Shown: positions 35,004-49,733 of the stretch, in pieces | Numbering within the stretch: the first letter of the stretch is position 1 | Layout of the letters: each line of letters begins with the position of its first letter | Origin: Alteromonas mediterranea DE | GTDB taxonomy: Bacteria > Pseudomonadota > Gammaproteobacteria > Enterobacterales > Alteromonadaceae | Reading direction: 5' to 3' | Length of the DNA: 64,000 nucleotides | NCBI RefSeq assembly: GCF_000020585.3 | Contig: NC_011138.3 | Location: 973,023-1,037,022, forward strand | Translations under genes and position numbers: made by a program | The notes under the pieces: generated by a model | Databases searched by the model: none | What the model was told of the DNA's origin: nothing | Seen by the model: only the letters and a program-made list of their open reading frames with translations

Positions 35004-36243
35004 TATCGTAGCCATTGAAAACGTAAAGCCCGGTATGGTGATAGTACAAATACTTAAGCAAAACGGGCCGGTAAAAATTCGAAAATCAGGCTTGGTGACC
35101 AGTGATGCTATGGTTCAAGGGTTGTCAGAAATGGGCGTGCAAGAGGTTGAAATAGACCCAGACCAAACGGTGGAGATTGCGCCTGCGGTGCATCATAGAA
35201 CCCAAACTCAAGCCTTATTGCGAGGCGAGCATGATACGACAGCCAAATTTGATAAGTCGCTTAATGAGCAGTTTAATCGCAGTTTATTCTTACCCACGGT
35301 AGAAGGGTTACCATCCGCATGGAAGCTCTATACTAAGCAGGCTACATTATTTGCAGTGGTCATTATTGTCGGTTTGGGTATAGGCTTTTGTGCTGCAACA
35401 ATCGAACGCTGGTGGCCCATAGTAACTTCACACACCGCCAAGCTTGAAAGCTCGCCTGCTGCTGAAACGAAAAACAGTACAACGGATAATGAAAATAACG
35501 AGGGAACACCGAGCCTACATGCAGCGCAAAATAAAGAAGAGTTAAAACAGGCTTCGGTAAAGGGGGCCTCAGAAAGCGACACGACTTCTCAAACTACACA
35601 GGGTAACGTGGGGCAGAATAATTCACAGGGGGATTCTGCTGGCTCTCAACCTATTAGTCCGTCGGGAACAAGCGGCTCTGTTGGTCAAACCGGTGGTGCT
35701 AGCAGTCAAGCGGATGGCCTTAACGCAGAAGTACAACAACCTCTAGCTAACCCAGTAGCCCAAAGCGAGAGCGAGAGAGGCAGCGTTGATGTAAATGGAA
35801 AGGAGGCGGCGCAATCACAGCCCACCTTAGGTGGTGACACAGCACAAGAATACGAAGGAAAGGTCCTCAACGAGGATACATCGAATTCTGATGTATCGGT
35901 ATCACCCGAACTCATGGCTCGCTTTAACGCAGCGGTTGAAGCCCTTGATACTAAAGCCCAAGATAATGAGCGACCTGATGAGAATGTGCTAACGGTGAAA
36001 GATGATATTCCCAGAGTCGATCAGCTTCCCGTTCGCTTACTTACGCGGCTTCCTACAATGAACTTTAGTGCCCATATGTACGCGTCTCGCACGGCTGATC
36101 GGTGGGTCAGGGTAAACGGGCGGCAACTAGGTGAAGGCGATTGGATTGCCGATAAGGTGCAAATTATTAATATAGAAGCGCAGCGGGTAGTGCTTTCATT
36201 TGAAGATGAATTGTTTACCATGGCGGCGTTGACTGACTGGTAA
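34996..36243 (+). CDS. gspB: GspB-like protein with N-terminal DUF3391-type domain
   Basis: Start ATG 34996 overlaps the gspA stop by 8 bp and gives 415 residues; a longer frame from 34915 lies in gspA. Residues 1-60 (VAIENVKPGMVIVQILKQNGPVKIRKSGLVTSDAMVQGLSEMGVQEVEID) form a DUF3391-like domain typical of HD-GYP proteins. One transmembrane helix is at about 117-135, then a long Gln/Ser/Gly/Glu-rich linker, and a C-terminal T2SSB domain (PTMNFSAHMYASRTADRWVRVNGRQLGEGDWIADKVQIINIEAQRVVLSFEDELFTM). Together with GspA it probably assists type II secretin assembly. Confidence 0.85.
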   Translation: MSNIVAIENVKPGMVIVQILKQNGPVKIRKSGLVTSDAMVQGLSEMGVQEVEIDPDQTVEIAPAVHHRTQTQALLRGEHDTTAKFDKSLNEQFNRSLFLPTVEGLPSAWKLYTKQATLFAVVIIVGLGIGFCAATIERWWPIVTSHTAKLESSPAAETKNSTTDNENNEGTPSLHAAQNKEELKQASVKGASESDTTSQTTQGNVGQNNSQGDSAGSQPISPSGTSGSVGQTGGASSQADGLNAEVQQPLANPVAQSESERGSVDVNGKEAAQSQPTLGGDTAQEYEGKVLNEDTSNSDVSVSPELMARFNAAVEALDTKAQDNERPDENVLTVKDDIPRVDQLPVRLLTRLPTMNFSAHMYASRTADRWVRVNGRQLGEGDWIADKVQIINIEAQRVVLSFEDELFTMAALTDW

Positions 36244-36405
36244 AGACCTGCCACTTAAATGTGACGTATCTTTTATGCGCATTTACTTACGCGAGAAATT
36301 AAAAAGGTCCAGCGCGGGGTGAGCTTTAAAAGTAGCACGCATTTCAAAATGACGAATTAGGACTGACGGCGATATTAAATCGGACTCAGGCCTATTAGTG
36401 TTAGC

Positions 36406-37593
36406 TTAAAGTGGCATTTGGTTAACGAAAACGTCTTTAAAAAACTTAGGCAGGTTTAAACTGAACTCTTCTGGTTTAACGCCTGAGACAATTTCATCAT
36501 CGTACAGACTAAGATCAACACGTTTCACTTCGTTGAAGTGTTGAGATGTAACGCTGTAAAAGGTCATAACATGCGGGCTTACCGGGTCTTTGGGGTTTAG
36601 TTTACTTACTATGCCTAGCTTGCCGCTTTTAAGCCTAACCAGTGAACCTACAGGGTGTACGCCAATACACTGTATGAATTGCTTCACCAATTCCTGATCT
36701 AAATTTTCAGTAGCAGTTAAACGCTTCAAAGCCTGGGTTGGCGTAATACTGTTTTTGTGCGGACGGTTCGATGTCATAGCGTCATACGCATCAACAATGG
36801 CGGCAATGCGAGCAAACTCAGATATTTCGTCGCCCACTAATCCTTTGGGATAGCCGCTGCCGTCAACCCGTTCATGGTGCTGTTCAATAATACGAAGTGA
36901 CAGGTCGGAAATGTCACCGCACTGAGCGACCAAATCAGCACCTATTTCCACGTGTGTTTTCATTACATCCCAGTCGTTTTGAGAAAACTGCTCCGTATTA
37001 TTACGAATTTCTTCTGGTTGCGAAGACATGCCAATATCCATCAGCAGAGCGCCTAAACTAACTTGTTCAATGGTGTCTCTGTCGAAGCCAAGAAACTCAC
37101 AAAAGATACCGCTGAGCACGCTGCAGTTTATACTGTGCTCAAGCAAGTAATGGTCTGTATCTTTGATCATAGTCAGACAGCTAAGCGCATCTTTATTATC
37201 AAAAACGCTTTCTATTAAACTTTGCGATAGGGATTCCACTGGGGACAAATCTTTTGACCCACCATTTTTCAATGACTTTAAAAAGCGGCTTTGGATAGAG
37301 AGAGCGCTGTCGTATAAGTCGTTAGCTTCATTAATAGAGTCACGGCCTACAGGCTTCACGGTAGGTTTTTCGGGAGCTGTTTCAGGTTTGACGGGCGCTT
37401 TTTCTGCCTTAGGAAGTTTAGATTTGGCAAGGTCAACTTCAACAACCAGAATGCCTTTTGAATTAAGGCTATCAATAATGGCTTGGGTTTTCACAATGCC
37501 TTTAGAGCGCATTTTCAATGAGCCCGTTTGTTCAAGTACTTGATTGACGTACATCCCCGGCTGCAAATCATCAATGGGTACCTGTTTTAGCAT
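36406..37593 (-). CDS. Degenerate HD-GYP protein with DUF3391 domain
   Basis: The 395-residue protein has an N-terminal DUF3391 domain (VPIDDLQPGMYVNQVLEQTGSLKMRSKGIVKTQAIIDSLNSKGILVVEVD), a linker, and an HD-GYP fold from about residue 150. GYP is intact (HHERVDGSGYPKG, 239-251) and VDAYDAMTSNRPHK is typical. The HD dyad, however, reads GALLMDIGM (Met185-Asp186, Met189) where active enzymes have H-D-x-G-K. A metal ligand and the conserved Lys are replaced, so cyclic-di-GMP hydrolysis is doubtful and it may be a binding or scaffold protein. It is convergent with gspAB. Confidence 0.9.
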   Translation of the reverse strand: MLKQVPIDDLQPGMYVNQVLEQTGSLKMRSKGIVKTQAIIDSLNSKGILVVEVDLAKSKLPKAEKAPVKPETAPEKPTVKPVGRDSINEANDLYDSALSIQSRFLKSLKNGGSKDLSPVESLSQSLIESVFDNKDALSCLTMIKDTDHYLLEHSINCSVLSGIFCEFLGFDRDTIEQVSLGALLMDIGMSSQPEEIRNNTEQFSQNDWDVMKTHVEIGADLVAQCGDISDLSLRIIEQHHERVDGSGYPKGLVGDEISEFARIAAIVDAYDAMTSNRPHKNSITPTQALKRLTATENLDQELVKQFIQCIGVHPVGSLVRLKSGKLGIVSKLNPKDPVSPHVMTFYSVTSQHFNEVKRVDLSLYDDEIVSGVKPEEFSLNLPKFFKDVFVNQMPL

Positions 37594-37813
37594 TATCTCT
37601 CCTGTGGAACGTGTTGCCGCATATTCAACTACAATAAAGGCGAATAGTACGATATTCCAATAGAAAAAGTGAGCGGTTTATTAACCTTTAGTATAAAGCT
37701 ACATTTTTTTAATCTAATCGTTGCTTCGTGTATCTGGACAATAGGACAGTGATTTGTTCTCTGTATAGAAGACGTTGGTTCGTGTATTGCGTCTATTTTG
37801 CAGTAGAGGAAAG

Positions 37814-37847
37814 CAGGTGAATGCTACTTGGTAATAGCATTCACCTG
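37814..37847 (-). terminator. 13-bp perfect stem downstream of leuD
   Basis: CAGGTGAATGCTA pairs with TAGCATTCACCTG around an 8-nt loop. On the minus strand it lies about 25 bp after the leuD stop and is followed by CTTTCCTCT, a weak U-tract. It is the likely end of the leu operon or an mRNA-stabilising hairpin. Confidence 0.6.
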
Positions 37848-37870
37848 GGTATGGGGTAAGCAGTTAATGC

Positions 37871-38476
37871 CTACAACCAAGAAGGCTGCTTATTTTCAAA
37901 CGCTTCTATTTTGCTTGTAAGCTCTAGTGTTTGCCCAATGGCATCTAACCCTTTTATTAGGTTATTTTTGTGATGCTCTGCAATATCAAAGCTAAAGCTC
38001 GTATCGTTAAAACTTACGGTTTGCGCTGGAAGATCCACAGTAATCTCGGTTGTTGGATCTGCTTTCACTGCAGCAAATAATGCGTCCATTTGTTCGCTAG
38101 ACAATGCAACAGGTACTAGCTGGTTGTTAATACAGTTACCGTAGAATATATCCGCAAAGCTGGTGGCGATAACGGTTTTAAAGCCAAAGTCAGCCAGTGC
38201 CCACGGGGCGTGTTCACGACTTGAACCACAGCCAAAGTTTTCGCGAGCTAGCAACAAGCTTGCGCCTTTATGCTCTGCCTTGTTAAGTGAAAATTCAGGG
38301 TTTGGCTCTTTTTCTTCAAGGTCTAAATAGCGCCAGTCGTGAAACAAGTGCTTGCCATAGCCTGCGCGGGTTACGCCGGTAAGAAACTGCTTTGGAATGA
38401 TTTGGTCGGTATCGACATTGGCCTGATCAAGTGGCGCAGCAATGCCAGTGTGTTGTGTAAAACCTTGTTCAGACAT
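37871..38476 (-). CDS. leuD: Isopropylmalate isomerase small subunit LeuD
   Basis: The 201-residue swivelling-domain subunit opens [27 protein letters not shown] and has the substrate loop [45 protein letters not shown], both diagnostic. With LeuC it interconverts 2-isopropylmalate and 3-isopropylmalate in leucine synthesis. It is the last gene of the operon, 3 bp after leuC. Length is as in E. coli (201). Confidence 0.98.
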   Translation of the reverse strand: MSEQGFTQHTGIAAPLDQANVDTDQIIPKQFLTGVTRAGYGKHLFHDWRYLDLEEKEPNPEFSLNKAEHKGASLLLARENFGCGSSREHAPWALADFGFKTVIATSFADIFYGNCINNQLVPVALSSEQMDALFAAVKADPTTEITVDLPAQTVSFNDTSFSFDIAEHHKNNLIKGLDAIGQTLELTSKIEAFENKQPSWL

Positions 38477-38479
38477 AAC

Positions 38480-39880
38480 TTACTCCTGATAATCTCTAAC
38501 GTCAGCAAAACGGCCAGTGATAGCCGCGGCCGCAGCCATTGCTGGGCTAACCAAATGCGTGCGCGCTCCACGCCCTTGGCGACCTTCGAAGTTGCGGTTA
38601 CTGGTAGAGGCACATCTATCGCCTGCTACTAGTTTGTCGTCGTTCATACCAAGGCACATTGAGCAGCCCGGTAAGCGCCATTCAAAGCCAGCGTCAGTAA
38701 ATATCTTATCTAGGCCTTCCGCTTCTGCTTGGCGTTTAACCGCGCCCGAACCCGGTACTACAATGGCAGTCACTGAGTCGGCGACTTTACCGCGTTTAGC
38801 AACTTGTGCCGCTGCGCGCATGTCTTCAATACGTCCGTTGGTACAAGAGCCAATGAATACGTGGTTTACTGGGATATCAGCAAGCTTTTCGCCTGGCTTT
38901 AAGCCCATGTACTCCAGCGCTTTTACCGCGCTTTCTTTTTCAATTGGATCGCTGAAATCTTCAGGGGCTGGTACTGGTGTGTTTACGCCAATAACCTGGC
39001 CTGGGTTTGTACCCCAAGTAACCTGTGGAGCAATATCTGCCGCTTCAAGTTCAACCACAGTATCAAACTTGGCGCCTTCTTCAGTGTAGAGCGTTTTCCA
39101 GTAGGCTACCGCATCTTCCCAGTCTTGGCCTTTTGGTGCGTATTCGCGACCCTCAAGGTAGGCAAAGGTTTTCTCATCTGGCGCAACTAGCCCTGCCTTG
39201 GCACCCGCTTCAATACTCATGTTGCACACAGTCATGCGCTCTTCCATGCTTAAACCGCGAATCGCTTCACCCGCGTATTCAATAACATGACCGGTTGCGC
39301 CAGCGTGGCCAATTTTGCCAATAATGGCAAGAATGATGTCTTTTGCGGTAATGCCAACGGGTAGTTTACCGTTTACATTAATCAGCATGCTTTTCGCACG
39401 GCTTTGCTTAAGGGTTTGCGTAGCCAGTACATGCTCGACTTGAGACGTACCAATACCGAAAGCAAGCGCACCAAATGCGCCGTGGGTAGCGGTATGTGAA
39501 TCACCGCACACTACTGTCATGCCGGGTTGAATTAAGCCAAGTTCCGGCCCCATAACATGCACAATGCCTTGCTTTTGGTGGCCAACAGGAAAAAGCTGAA
39601 TATTATGCTCTTCACAGTTTTTAGCCAAGGTTTGAAGCTGCAGCGCGTTAGCCGGGCCGCACGCATCAATTGCCAATGAACGGGTTGATATACTGTGATC
39701 CATAGTGCCAACAGTACGATCTGGACGACGTACTTTGCGGCCCTTTTCGTTTAAGCCCGCGAATGCCTGCGGCGACGTCACTTCGTGAATTAAATGACGG
39801 TCGATATAAATTAAGCTGTCTTCACCGATTTGGTCGATAATGTGCGCTTGCCACACTTTGTCATATAAGGTCTTGGCCAT
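38480..39880 (-). CDS. leuC: Isopropylmalate isomerase large subunit LeuC
   Basis: The 466-residue aconitase-family protein has the opening [72 protein letters not shown], and the three [4Fe-4S] Cys in FIGSCTNGR and [10 protein letters not shown]. It dehydrates and rehydrates isopropylmalate with LeuD. 9 bp separate it from leuB upstream. Confidence 0.98.
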   Translation of the reverse strand: MAKTLYDKVWQAHIIDQIGEDSLIYIDRHLIHEVTSPQAFAGLNEKGRKVRRPDRTVGTMDHSISTRSLAIDACGPANALQLQTLAKNCEEHNIQLFPVGHQKQGIVHVMGPELGLIQPGMTVVCGDSHTATHGAFGALAFGIGTSQVEHVLATQTLKQSRAKSMLINVNGKLPVGITAKDIILAIIGKIGHAGATGHVIEYAGEAIRGLSMEERMTVCNMSIEAGAKAGLVAPDEKTFAYLEGREYAPKGQDWEDAVAYWKTLYTEEGAKFDTVVELEAADIAPQVTWGTNPGQVIGVNTPVPAPEDFSDPIEKESAVKALEYMGLKPGEKLADIPVNHVFIGSCTNGRIEDMRAAAQVAKRGKVADSVTAIVVPGSGAVKRQAEAEGLDKIFTDAGFEWRLPGCSMCLGMNDDKLVAGDRCASTSNRNFEGRQGRGARTHLVSPAMAAAAAITGRFADVRDYQE

Positions 39881-39889
39881 GAGGTTCTT

Positions 39890-40987
<1,098 letters not shown>

Positions 40988-42547
40988 TTATACTCCCGCA
41001 ACGCGTTCTTGTTGATTTTTTTGCTGATCGATTTGATCGGCTAAATAAGTGTTGTTTAATACAAAGATCAAGGCTTTAACGCCGGCTTCTACAATATCTG
41101 TAGCAAGGCCAATACCATGGAAGCGGCGGCCTTTATAAGTGGCGATAACGCTTACTTGTGCAAGGGCGTCTGCACCTTCACCTTTTGAATCTAGTTTGAA
41201 GTCCACAACATCTAAATCTTCATGCCCTAGTATAGACATAATCGCTTTATAAGCCGCATCTACAGGGCCGTTGCCAGTACTAGACTGGGTAATTTCTTCA
41301 TTGCCCACTTTCATTTTAACCGTGGCGCTTGGAATGATTTCACGGCCTGAATTCGCTTGAAGATAAAGCAATTGGAAGTGAGCTTGGTCGTGTTTTTGTT
41401 TATCAAAGAATAACAAGGCTTCAAGGTCGTAATCGTAAACTTGCCCTTTTTTATCCGCTAACTTCAAGAATGCGTCATAAACCGCTTCTAAATCATAGTC
41501 TTCAGCTTTATAACCCAGTTCGGTTAAACGGTGTTTAATTACATGGCGGCCAGATCGCGACGTTAGGTTTAGGTTGTTTTTATTAATGCCCACACTTTCT
41601 GGGGTCATAATTTCATAAGTGTTTTGCGCTTTTAAGACGCCGTCTTGGTGAATACCAGACGAGTGACTAAATGCGTTAGCGCCGACAATGGCTTTGTTTG
41701 CCTGCACCGGCATATTACAAAGCTGACTAACTAACTTAGAAGAACGCGAAATTTCAGAAGAATTGATATTGGTTTCAAAGCCCAACATGTTCTTACGAGT
41801 TTGTAAGATCATGGCAATTTCTTCTAGCGACGCATTACCCGCACGCTCACCAATACCATTAATAGTACACTCTACCTGCCTAGCGCCTTGCTCGACGGCC
41901 GCAAGGGAGTTTGCAACGGCTAAACCCAAATCGTTGTGGCAATGCACCGAAATGGTCGCTTTATCGATATTCGGAACGCGATTGAACAGTTGCTGAATAA
42001 TGCCGCCAAACTCAGTTGGCGTGGTGTAGCCTACGGTATCAGGAATATTGACGGTAGTTGCGCCGGCGTTGATTGCTGCCTCTACCATACGACATAGGTA
42101 ATCGATATGAGTACGGCCCGCATCTTCACACGAAAACTCCACGTCGTCTGTGTACTTGCGCGCATGTTTTACGGCAGCTACTGCCATATCCACAATTTCA
42201 TCTTGAGACTTGCGAAGCTTGGCGCCCACGTGAATTTCAGAGGTGGCGATAAAGGTGTGTATACGAAACTGTTCGGCAACGCTCAACGCTTGTCCACAGG
42301 CATCAATGTCGCCTGGAAGCGCCCGAGATAAACCACAAACGATAGAGTTTTTCACTTCTTTTGCAATCATTTGAACTGATTGAAAATCACCGGGTGAAGA
42401 TACAGGGAAACCAGCTTCGATAATATCAACGCCTAACCGTTCGAGCGCCAGCGCAATCTGCAGTTTTTCTTTGGCACTTAGGCTTGCAGGTAAGGCCTGC
42501 TCACCGTCTCGCAATGTGGTATCAAAGATTTTCACTTGATTTGTCAT
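40988..42547 (-). CDS. leuA: 2-isopropylmalate synthase LeuA
   Basis: The 519-residue enzyme condenses acetyl-CoA with 2-oxoisovalerate, the first step of leucine synthesis. The TIM-barrel part has [47 protein letters not shown] and the metal ligands in [20 protein letters not shown] and [26 protein letters not shown] lies in the subdomain. The C-terminal part (from about residue 390) is the regulatory LeuA dimer domain that binds leucine. It is first in the operon, controlled by the attenuator at 42571-42686. Confidence 0.98.
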   Translation of the reverse strand: MTNQVKIFDTTLRDGEQALPASLSAKEKLQIALALERLGVDIIEAGFPVSSPGDFQSVQMIAKEVKNSIVCGLSRALPGDIDACGQALSVAEQFRIHTFIATSEIHVGAKLRKSQDEIVDMAVAAVKHARKYTDDVEFSCEDAGRTHIDYLCRMVEAAINAGATTVNIPDTVGYTTPTEFGGIIQQLFNRVPNIDKATISVHCHNDLGLAVANSLAAVEQGARQVECTINGIGERAGNASLEEIAMILQTRKNMLGFETNINSSEISRSSKLVSQLCNMPVQANKAIVGANAFSHSSGIHQDGVLKAQNTYEIMTPESVGINKNNLNLTSRSGRHVIKHRLTELGYKAEDYDLEAVYDAFLKLADKKGQVYDYDLEALLFFDKQKHDQAHFQLLYLQANSGREIIPSATVKMKVGNEEITQSSTGNGPVDAAYKAIMSILGHEDLDVVDFKLDSKGEGADALAQVSVIATYKGRRFHGIGLATDIVEAGVKALIFVLNNTYLADQIDQQKNQQERVAGV

Positions 42548-42570
42548 GACGCTCTCTCAGTTAAATAGTT

Positions 42571-42601
42571 AAAAAAAAACCCGTGCTTGGCACGGGTTTT
42601 T
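42571..42601 (-). terminator. leu operon attenuator (rho-independent)
   Basis: On the minus strand CCCGTGC pairs with GCACGGG and is followed by nine T. It lies between the leader peptide and leuA. The stem 5' arm CCCGTGC can instead pair with a second GCACGGG overlapping the end of the leader ORF (about 42628-42635), giving the antiterminator. So stalling at Leu codons would prevent termination. Confidence 0.9.
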
Positions 42602-42626
42602 GTGAATTTGAATCGCTGGTCGCAAT

Positions 42627-42686
42627 CTACCCGTGCAGTCTGGCTGCCATAAGGAGTAGAGATAGAAGAAGAAAACGAATACGCAT
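42627..42686 (-). CDS. leuL: leu operon leader peptide
   Basis: A 19-residue ORF, MRIRFLLLSLLLMAARLHG, has seven leucines, six of them in two clusters of three (CTT CTT CTA ... CTA CTC CTT). The last Leu codon and the stop overlap the GCACGGG strand that competes for the attenuator. Ribosome stalling when leucyl-tRNA is scarce would free the operon from attenuation; completion of the peptide would allow termination. The role is inferred from position and composition, as in enteric leuL. Its RBS is not strongly matched. Confidence 0.88.
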   Translation of the reverse strand: MRIRFLLLSLLLMAARLHG

Positions 42687-42976
42687 TTGCTGTTGTTTCT
42701 TTGCTGACCAAGTTGATAGCGACAATGTACCATGTGGCATGGAGAGGTCAACCATTGTTTACGATAATGAGTATATTTTTCGCGTATAAAAGCTATCTTT
42801 TAATTATTTAGGATATTTATCCTAACCAGGATTTGAGTGAAAGGTGATTTTAAGGTAGAGAGCTTAGGGTCTTAGAGATTTTGTGGCTTTTTTCTCTTTA
42901 GGTAGGATGTTTCTACTAAAAAATATAAAATTTCGGTTTTCGGTGTTTTGAATTTTTATTCTCAATTAGTGCATAT

Positions 42977-43747
42977 TTATTGGTCTTTTGGATTTAACGT
43001 GAAATTCTTCCAGTTTAATTGCGTCGACAAGCGCATTTCGCGAAGGGTTAATGCACGAGGTGAACGCTTTGACTTAAAGCTCCACGCGTGGCCACAGCAT
43101 GCTGCGGTTACTATAGCCTTTGAAGGCCGCAGTAATATTTTACGCTCCACAGAAAGCGCCGTTGAAGCAGAGTCATCGTCTGGCTGTGTAGTGGAGTGAA
43201 TACATTCACCTGTATTAGCAAACCATCCATTCTTGTTTAAATGTAGCTGCGTATTGTCTTGATTAACCATATCAATAGAATCGAGTTCAATGTGCGTACC
43301 TTCAATATTTAAAACTAGAACGGGGACAACAAGGCCGTACTTAGCATTTTTTCGATACCAGGACTCCCGTTTTTCTGAATCATCTAAATGATTAATACCG
43401 GGGCATTTGGCCGATTGCTTGGCATACCAACTACCATTGTGTGTATCCACTCTTAGCGGCGATGGGTTAGATAAAGCCTCGTTATTTACCATATGTCGAG
43501 CAATGGCTTTAACGTGATAGGGCAGGCCGCCCATTCGACGCTTAAGTAAAGAGAGGTTCGTTATTTGACTGTGTGCGAGAGAGATAACTTCCCTTTCGTA
43601 CAAGGCAGTACATATTTCATTAAATTGAGGATGGCTTCCACCTAGTTCACCAGCGTCACTAAAAAAGCCAACTTGAGTGTTGGTAGTAGAGTGGGAAAGT
43701 TCGTCGCCTGGAGCCATTAGGGTTATCAAATGCCTGTCTAGAGTCAT
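42977..43747 (-). CDS. Hypothetical protein
   Basis: The 256-residue protein (MTLDRHLITLMAPGDELSHSTTNTQVGFFSDAGELGGSHPQFNEICTALYEREVISLAHSQ...) has no signal or membrane segment, and alternating helical and strand-like segments (YGLVVPVLVLNIEGTHIELDSIDMVNQ). A C-terminal AACCGHAW motif near residue 213 (Cys-Cys-x-His) may bind metal. The family is not recognised. It is alone, downstream of eno with opposite context of leuA, and has no clear terminator. No function is proposed. Confidence 0.6.
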   Translation of the reverse strand: MTLDRHLITLMAPGDELSHSTTNTQVGFFSDAGELGGSHPQFNEICTALYEREVISLAHSQITNLSLLKRRMGGLPYHVKAIARHMVNNEALSNPSPLRVDTHNGSWYAKQSAKCPGINHLDDSEKRESWYRKNAKYGLVVPVLVLNIEGTHIELDSIDMVNQDNTQLHLNKNGWFANTGECIHSTTQPDDDSASTALSVERKILLRPSKAIVTAACCGHAWSFKSKRSPRALTLREMRLSTQLNWKNFTLNPKDQ

Positions 43748-43811
43748 TTAACACTACCAAGATTCAGCGCTTGATGCTACACGGTTTAATTAAACAGCGT
43801 GAAAAACAGAC

Positions 43812-43840
43812 AAAAAAAGCCGCTATATTAAGCGGCCTTT
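43812..43840 (-). terminator. Rho-independent terminator after eno
   Basis: On the minus strand GCCGCT pairs with AGCGGC around a 6-nt loop and runs into TTTTTTTG. It lies about 20 bp after the eno stop. Confidence 0.9.
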
Positions 43841-43861
43841 CATCATTTTAACAGGGGTAAC

Positions 43862-45163
<1,302 letters not shown>

Positions 45164-45213
45164 TCAACAATGTAATGGGGCGCAACGGGAGAGAGCGCCC
45201 CTTTTATTAGAAA

Positions 45214-46890
<1,677 letters not shown>

Positions 46891-46981
46891 TTAGAACAAA
46901 ACCAGCTACACTTTGGACGGGGCGATAGTATACGCAAATTCATGTGAGCAGACAATCAATTTGCCCACATGATGCGCAATT

Positions 46982-49591
46982 TTACGATTGACTTAAGCGT
47001 TTAAGGGTGTAGATGAGGTCGAGCGCTTGGCGAGGAGATAGCTCATCGGGCGATAAGTTTTCAAGTGCTTCCACCACGGGGTGCGGTTTGTCTGGAAAAA
47101 GCATTTCTGCTTGTCCTTTCGCATTTGAACCGTTGTCAATTTTTCTGGAGGTGTTGCTTTGCGCTTGTGAAGTGTCACTGCCCCTTGATTCATCACTGGT
47201 CATGACGTGTGATGATTCTAAAATAGCGAGCTTTTGCTGAGCGGCTTTAATCACAGGTTTTGGTACACCAGCAAGTTGCGCAACCTGTAAACCAAAGCTC
47301 TTGTTCGCGGCGCCTTCAGATACGGTATGCATAAAGCGAATGGTGTCTTCAAACTCCATCGCATTAAGATGCACGTTCACAACGCCTGCTTGCGTTTCGG
47401 GTAGTTCGGTCAGCTCAAAATAGTGGGTCGCAAAAAGGGTGTAGGCGTTGAGTTGCTTCGCCAAGTAGCTCGCGCAAGCCCATGCCAGCGATAAACCATC
47501 ATAGGTGCTGGTACCACGGCCAATTTCATCCATTAACACCAGTGAGTTTTCAGTCGCGTTATTAAGAATATTTGCCGTTTCGGTCATTTCAACCATGAAG
47601 GTTGAGCGGCCAGAGGCCAGGTCATCTGATGCGCCAATCCGGGTGAATATGCGATCCAGCTTGCCGATGTGGGCGTTTTCAGCAGGCACATAACTGCCGA
47701 TGCAGGCCAATAAAGCAATAAGCGCTGTTTGACGCATGTAGGTCGATTTACCGCCCATGTTTGGGCCGGTAATAACGAGCATACGGCGCTCAGTATCCAG
47801 TTGCAGTGGGTTGGCAATGAAGGGGTCTTTCATTACGTTCTCAACCACAGGGTGGCGACCGGCATCATAAGTAAGCGCACATTCTTGGCTCAATTTTGGC
47901 CGATGCCAATCGAGCGATACCGCGCGTTCGGCAAAACAGCACAGCACGTCGAGCTTGGCAAGCGCTGCGGCGGTTTCAATTAACTTGTTGAGGTATGGCG
48001 CAAAATTGTCGAACAAGGCTTCATAAAGCTGTTTTTCAAGGGCAAGTGCAGCCCCTTGGCTACTTAGCACTTTGTCCTCGTGTTCTTTAAGCTCAGGCGT
48101 AATGTAACGTTCGGTGTTCTTAAGGGTCTGTCTTCGGATGTATTCGGCGGGGGCCAAAGCGCTGTTAGCACGACTAATTTCAATAAAAAACCCGTGCACT
48201 TTGTTATAGCCCACTTTCAATGTGGAAATGCCTGTGCGTTCACGCTCACGTTGCTCCATCGCATCTAAGTAGTCGGTAGCGCCTTGTGATAGCTTACGCA
48301 ATTCATCCAGTTCAGCATTATAGCCTTCGGCAATTACGCCACCATCGCGTATAACAACTGGTGGGTTATCGATTATAGCGCTGTTTAACAGGGCTTGAAG
48401 CTCAGGGTAAGTGCCAATGGTTTCGCCAATACTTCTAATTTGTCCTGTGTCAAAACGGGCAAGAGCATCTTGCAAATCAGGCAGTGCATTAAACGCATTT
48501 TTTAAACGTGCAAAATCCCGAGGGCGCGCCGAGCGAAGGGCTAAACGCGCCATAATACGCTCTATGTCGCCAATGTGTTTTAGCGCATTGCGGATATCTT
48601 CAGGATCGTCATTAATAAAGGTGTCTATTGCGTCTAAGCGGCTTTGGAGCTCATGCTGGTCGGTCAGCGGCGAGTGAATGATTCGCTGTAACATACGACT
48701 GCCCATGGCCGTGGTGGTAGTGTCCATTACGCTGAACAGGGTATTTTCCTGACCGCCAGACAAATTATGGGTAAGTTCCAGGTTTCTGCGCGTTGCGGCA
48801 TCAAGCTGAACACGGCTGTCTTGCTGTTCAGTCTGAATGCGGCGAATGTGGGGCAGGGCAGTGCGCTGGGTATCTTTTACATATTGTAAAACACAACCTG
48901 CTGCGCCTAATCCTTTAGTGACGCCTTTTATACCAAAGCCATCTAATGTTTTAGTTTCAAACTGGGCGTTAAGCTGTTCATTTGCAGTATCTACGTCGAA
49001 TTCCCACTCGGGACGCCTGCGTAGCCCTTTGCGATTTTCAACAAGAGACAGGCTTTCAAAGCCTTCAGGGTAAAGTAACTCAGCCGGGTTAATGCGCTGA
49101 ATTTCAGCCAGTAAGCTTTCATCACTATCGCACTCGAACACCACAAAGCGACCGCTAGTTACATCTAATGTGGCTAACCCATAATGCATGCTATGGCCGC
49201 ACACAGCGGCAAGAATATTGTCGCGACGCTCTTCTAATAAAGCTTCGTCGGTTACAGTGCCCGGCGTAACAATGCGCTGTACGGCACGCTCAACGGGGCC
49301 TTTGCTCGTCGCTGGGTCGCCAACTTGTTCACAAATGGCAACCGACTCCCCCATTTTTACTAAACGCGATAGGTAGCTTTCTACCGCATGATAAGGCACG
49401 CCTGCCATGGGAATGGGCTCGCCACCCGATTTACCTCGCGCCGTAAGCGAAATGTCCAGTAATTCAGCAGCTTTTTTGGCATCGTCATAAAATAACTCGT
49501 AAAAATCGCCCATGCGATAAAAAAGTAGAATATTCGGATGTTGCGCCTTTATGCTTAAATATTGGCGCATCATAGGAGTATGTGATTCCAA
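46982..49591 (-). CDS. mutS: DNA mismatch recognition protein MutS
   Basis: The core runs [44 protein letters not shown], which contains the F-x-E mismatch-contacting segment, and ends with the ATPase [42 protein letters not shown] and the clamp [14 protein letters not shown]. The TTG at 49591 (MESHTPMM) is chosen because AGAGG lies 6 nt upstream and it gives 869 residues, close to E. coli 853. An ATG at 49774 gives 930 residues but overlaps the start of the divergent pncC gene. Confidence 0.93.
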   Translation of the reverse strand: MESHTPMMRQYLSIKAQHPNILLFYRMGDFYELFYDDAKKAAELLDISLTARGKSGGEPIPMAGVPYHAVESYLSRLVKMGESVAICEQVGDPATSKGPVERAVQRIVTPGTVTDEALLEERRDNILAAVCGHSMHYGLATLDVTSGRFVVFECDSDESLLAEIQRINPAELLYPEGFESLSLVENRKGLRRRPEWEFDVDTANEQLNAQFETKTLDGFGIKGVTKGLGAAGCVLQYVKDTQRTALPHIRRIQTEQQDSRVQLDAATRRNLELTHNLSGGQENTLFSVMDTTTTAMGSRMLQRIIHSPLTDQHELQSRLDAIDTFINDDPEDIRNALKHIGDIERIMARLALRSARPRDFARLKNAFNALPDLQDALARFDTGQIRSIGETIGTYPELQALLNSAIIDNPPVVIRDGGVIAEGYNAELDELRKLSQGATDYLDAMEQRERERTGISTLKVGYNKVHGFFIEISRANSALAPAEYIRRQTLKNTERYITPELKEHEDKVLSSQGAALALEKQLYEALFDNFAPYLNKLIETAAALAKLDVLCCFAERAVSLDWHRPKLSQECALTYDAGRHPVVENVMKDPFIANPLQLDTERRMLVITGPNMGGKSTYMRQTALIALLACIGSYVPAENAHIGKLDRIFTRIGASDDLASGRSTFMVEMTETANILNNATENSLVLMDEIGRGTSTYDGLSLAWACASYLAKQLNAYTLFATHYFELTELPETQAGVVNVHLNAMEFEDTIRFMHTVSEGAANKSFGLQVAQLAGVPKPVIKAAQQKLAILESSHVMTSDESRGSDTSQAQSNTSRKIDNGSNAKGQAEMLFPDKPHPVVEALENLSPDELSPRQALDLIYTLKRLSQS

Positions 49592-49733
49592 AAAATGCCT
49601 CTGCGAATTTGTTGCTGGGTTTAATGCCTGTTGAAGGGAATAAATGATAAACTCACCCTCTTTAAGATCAAGCGCAGATCTTATGAATAACAGATCTGGT
49701 GAATAACAACAGGTGTAACTAGGTATCTCTAAA

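Noticed and set aside
42948..43199. An 83-residue plus-strand frame overlapping the end of the hypothetical gene.
   Set aside because: No ribosome binding site and no protein-like pattern; antisense of a longer, more credible frame.
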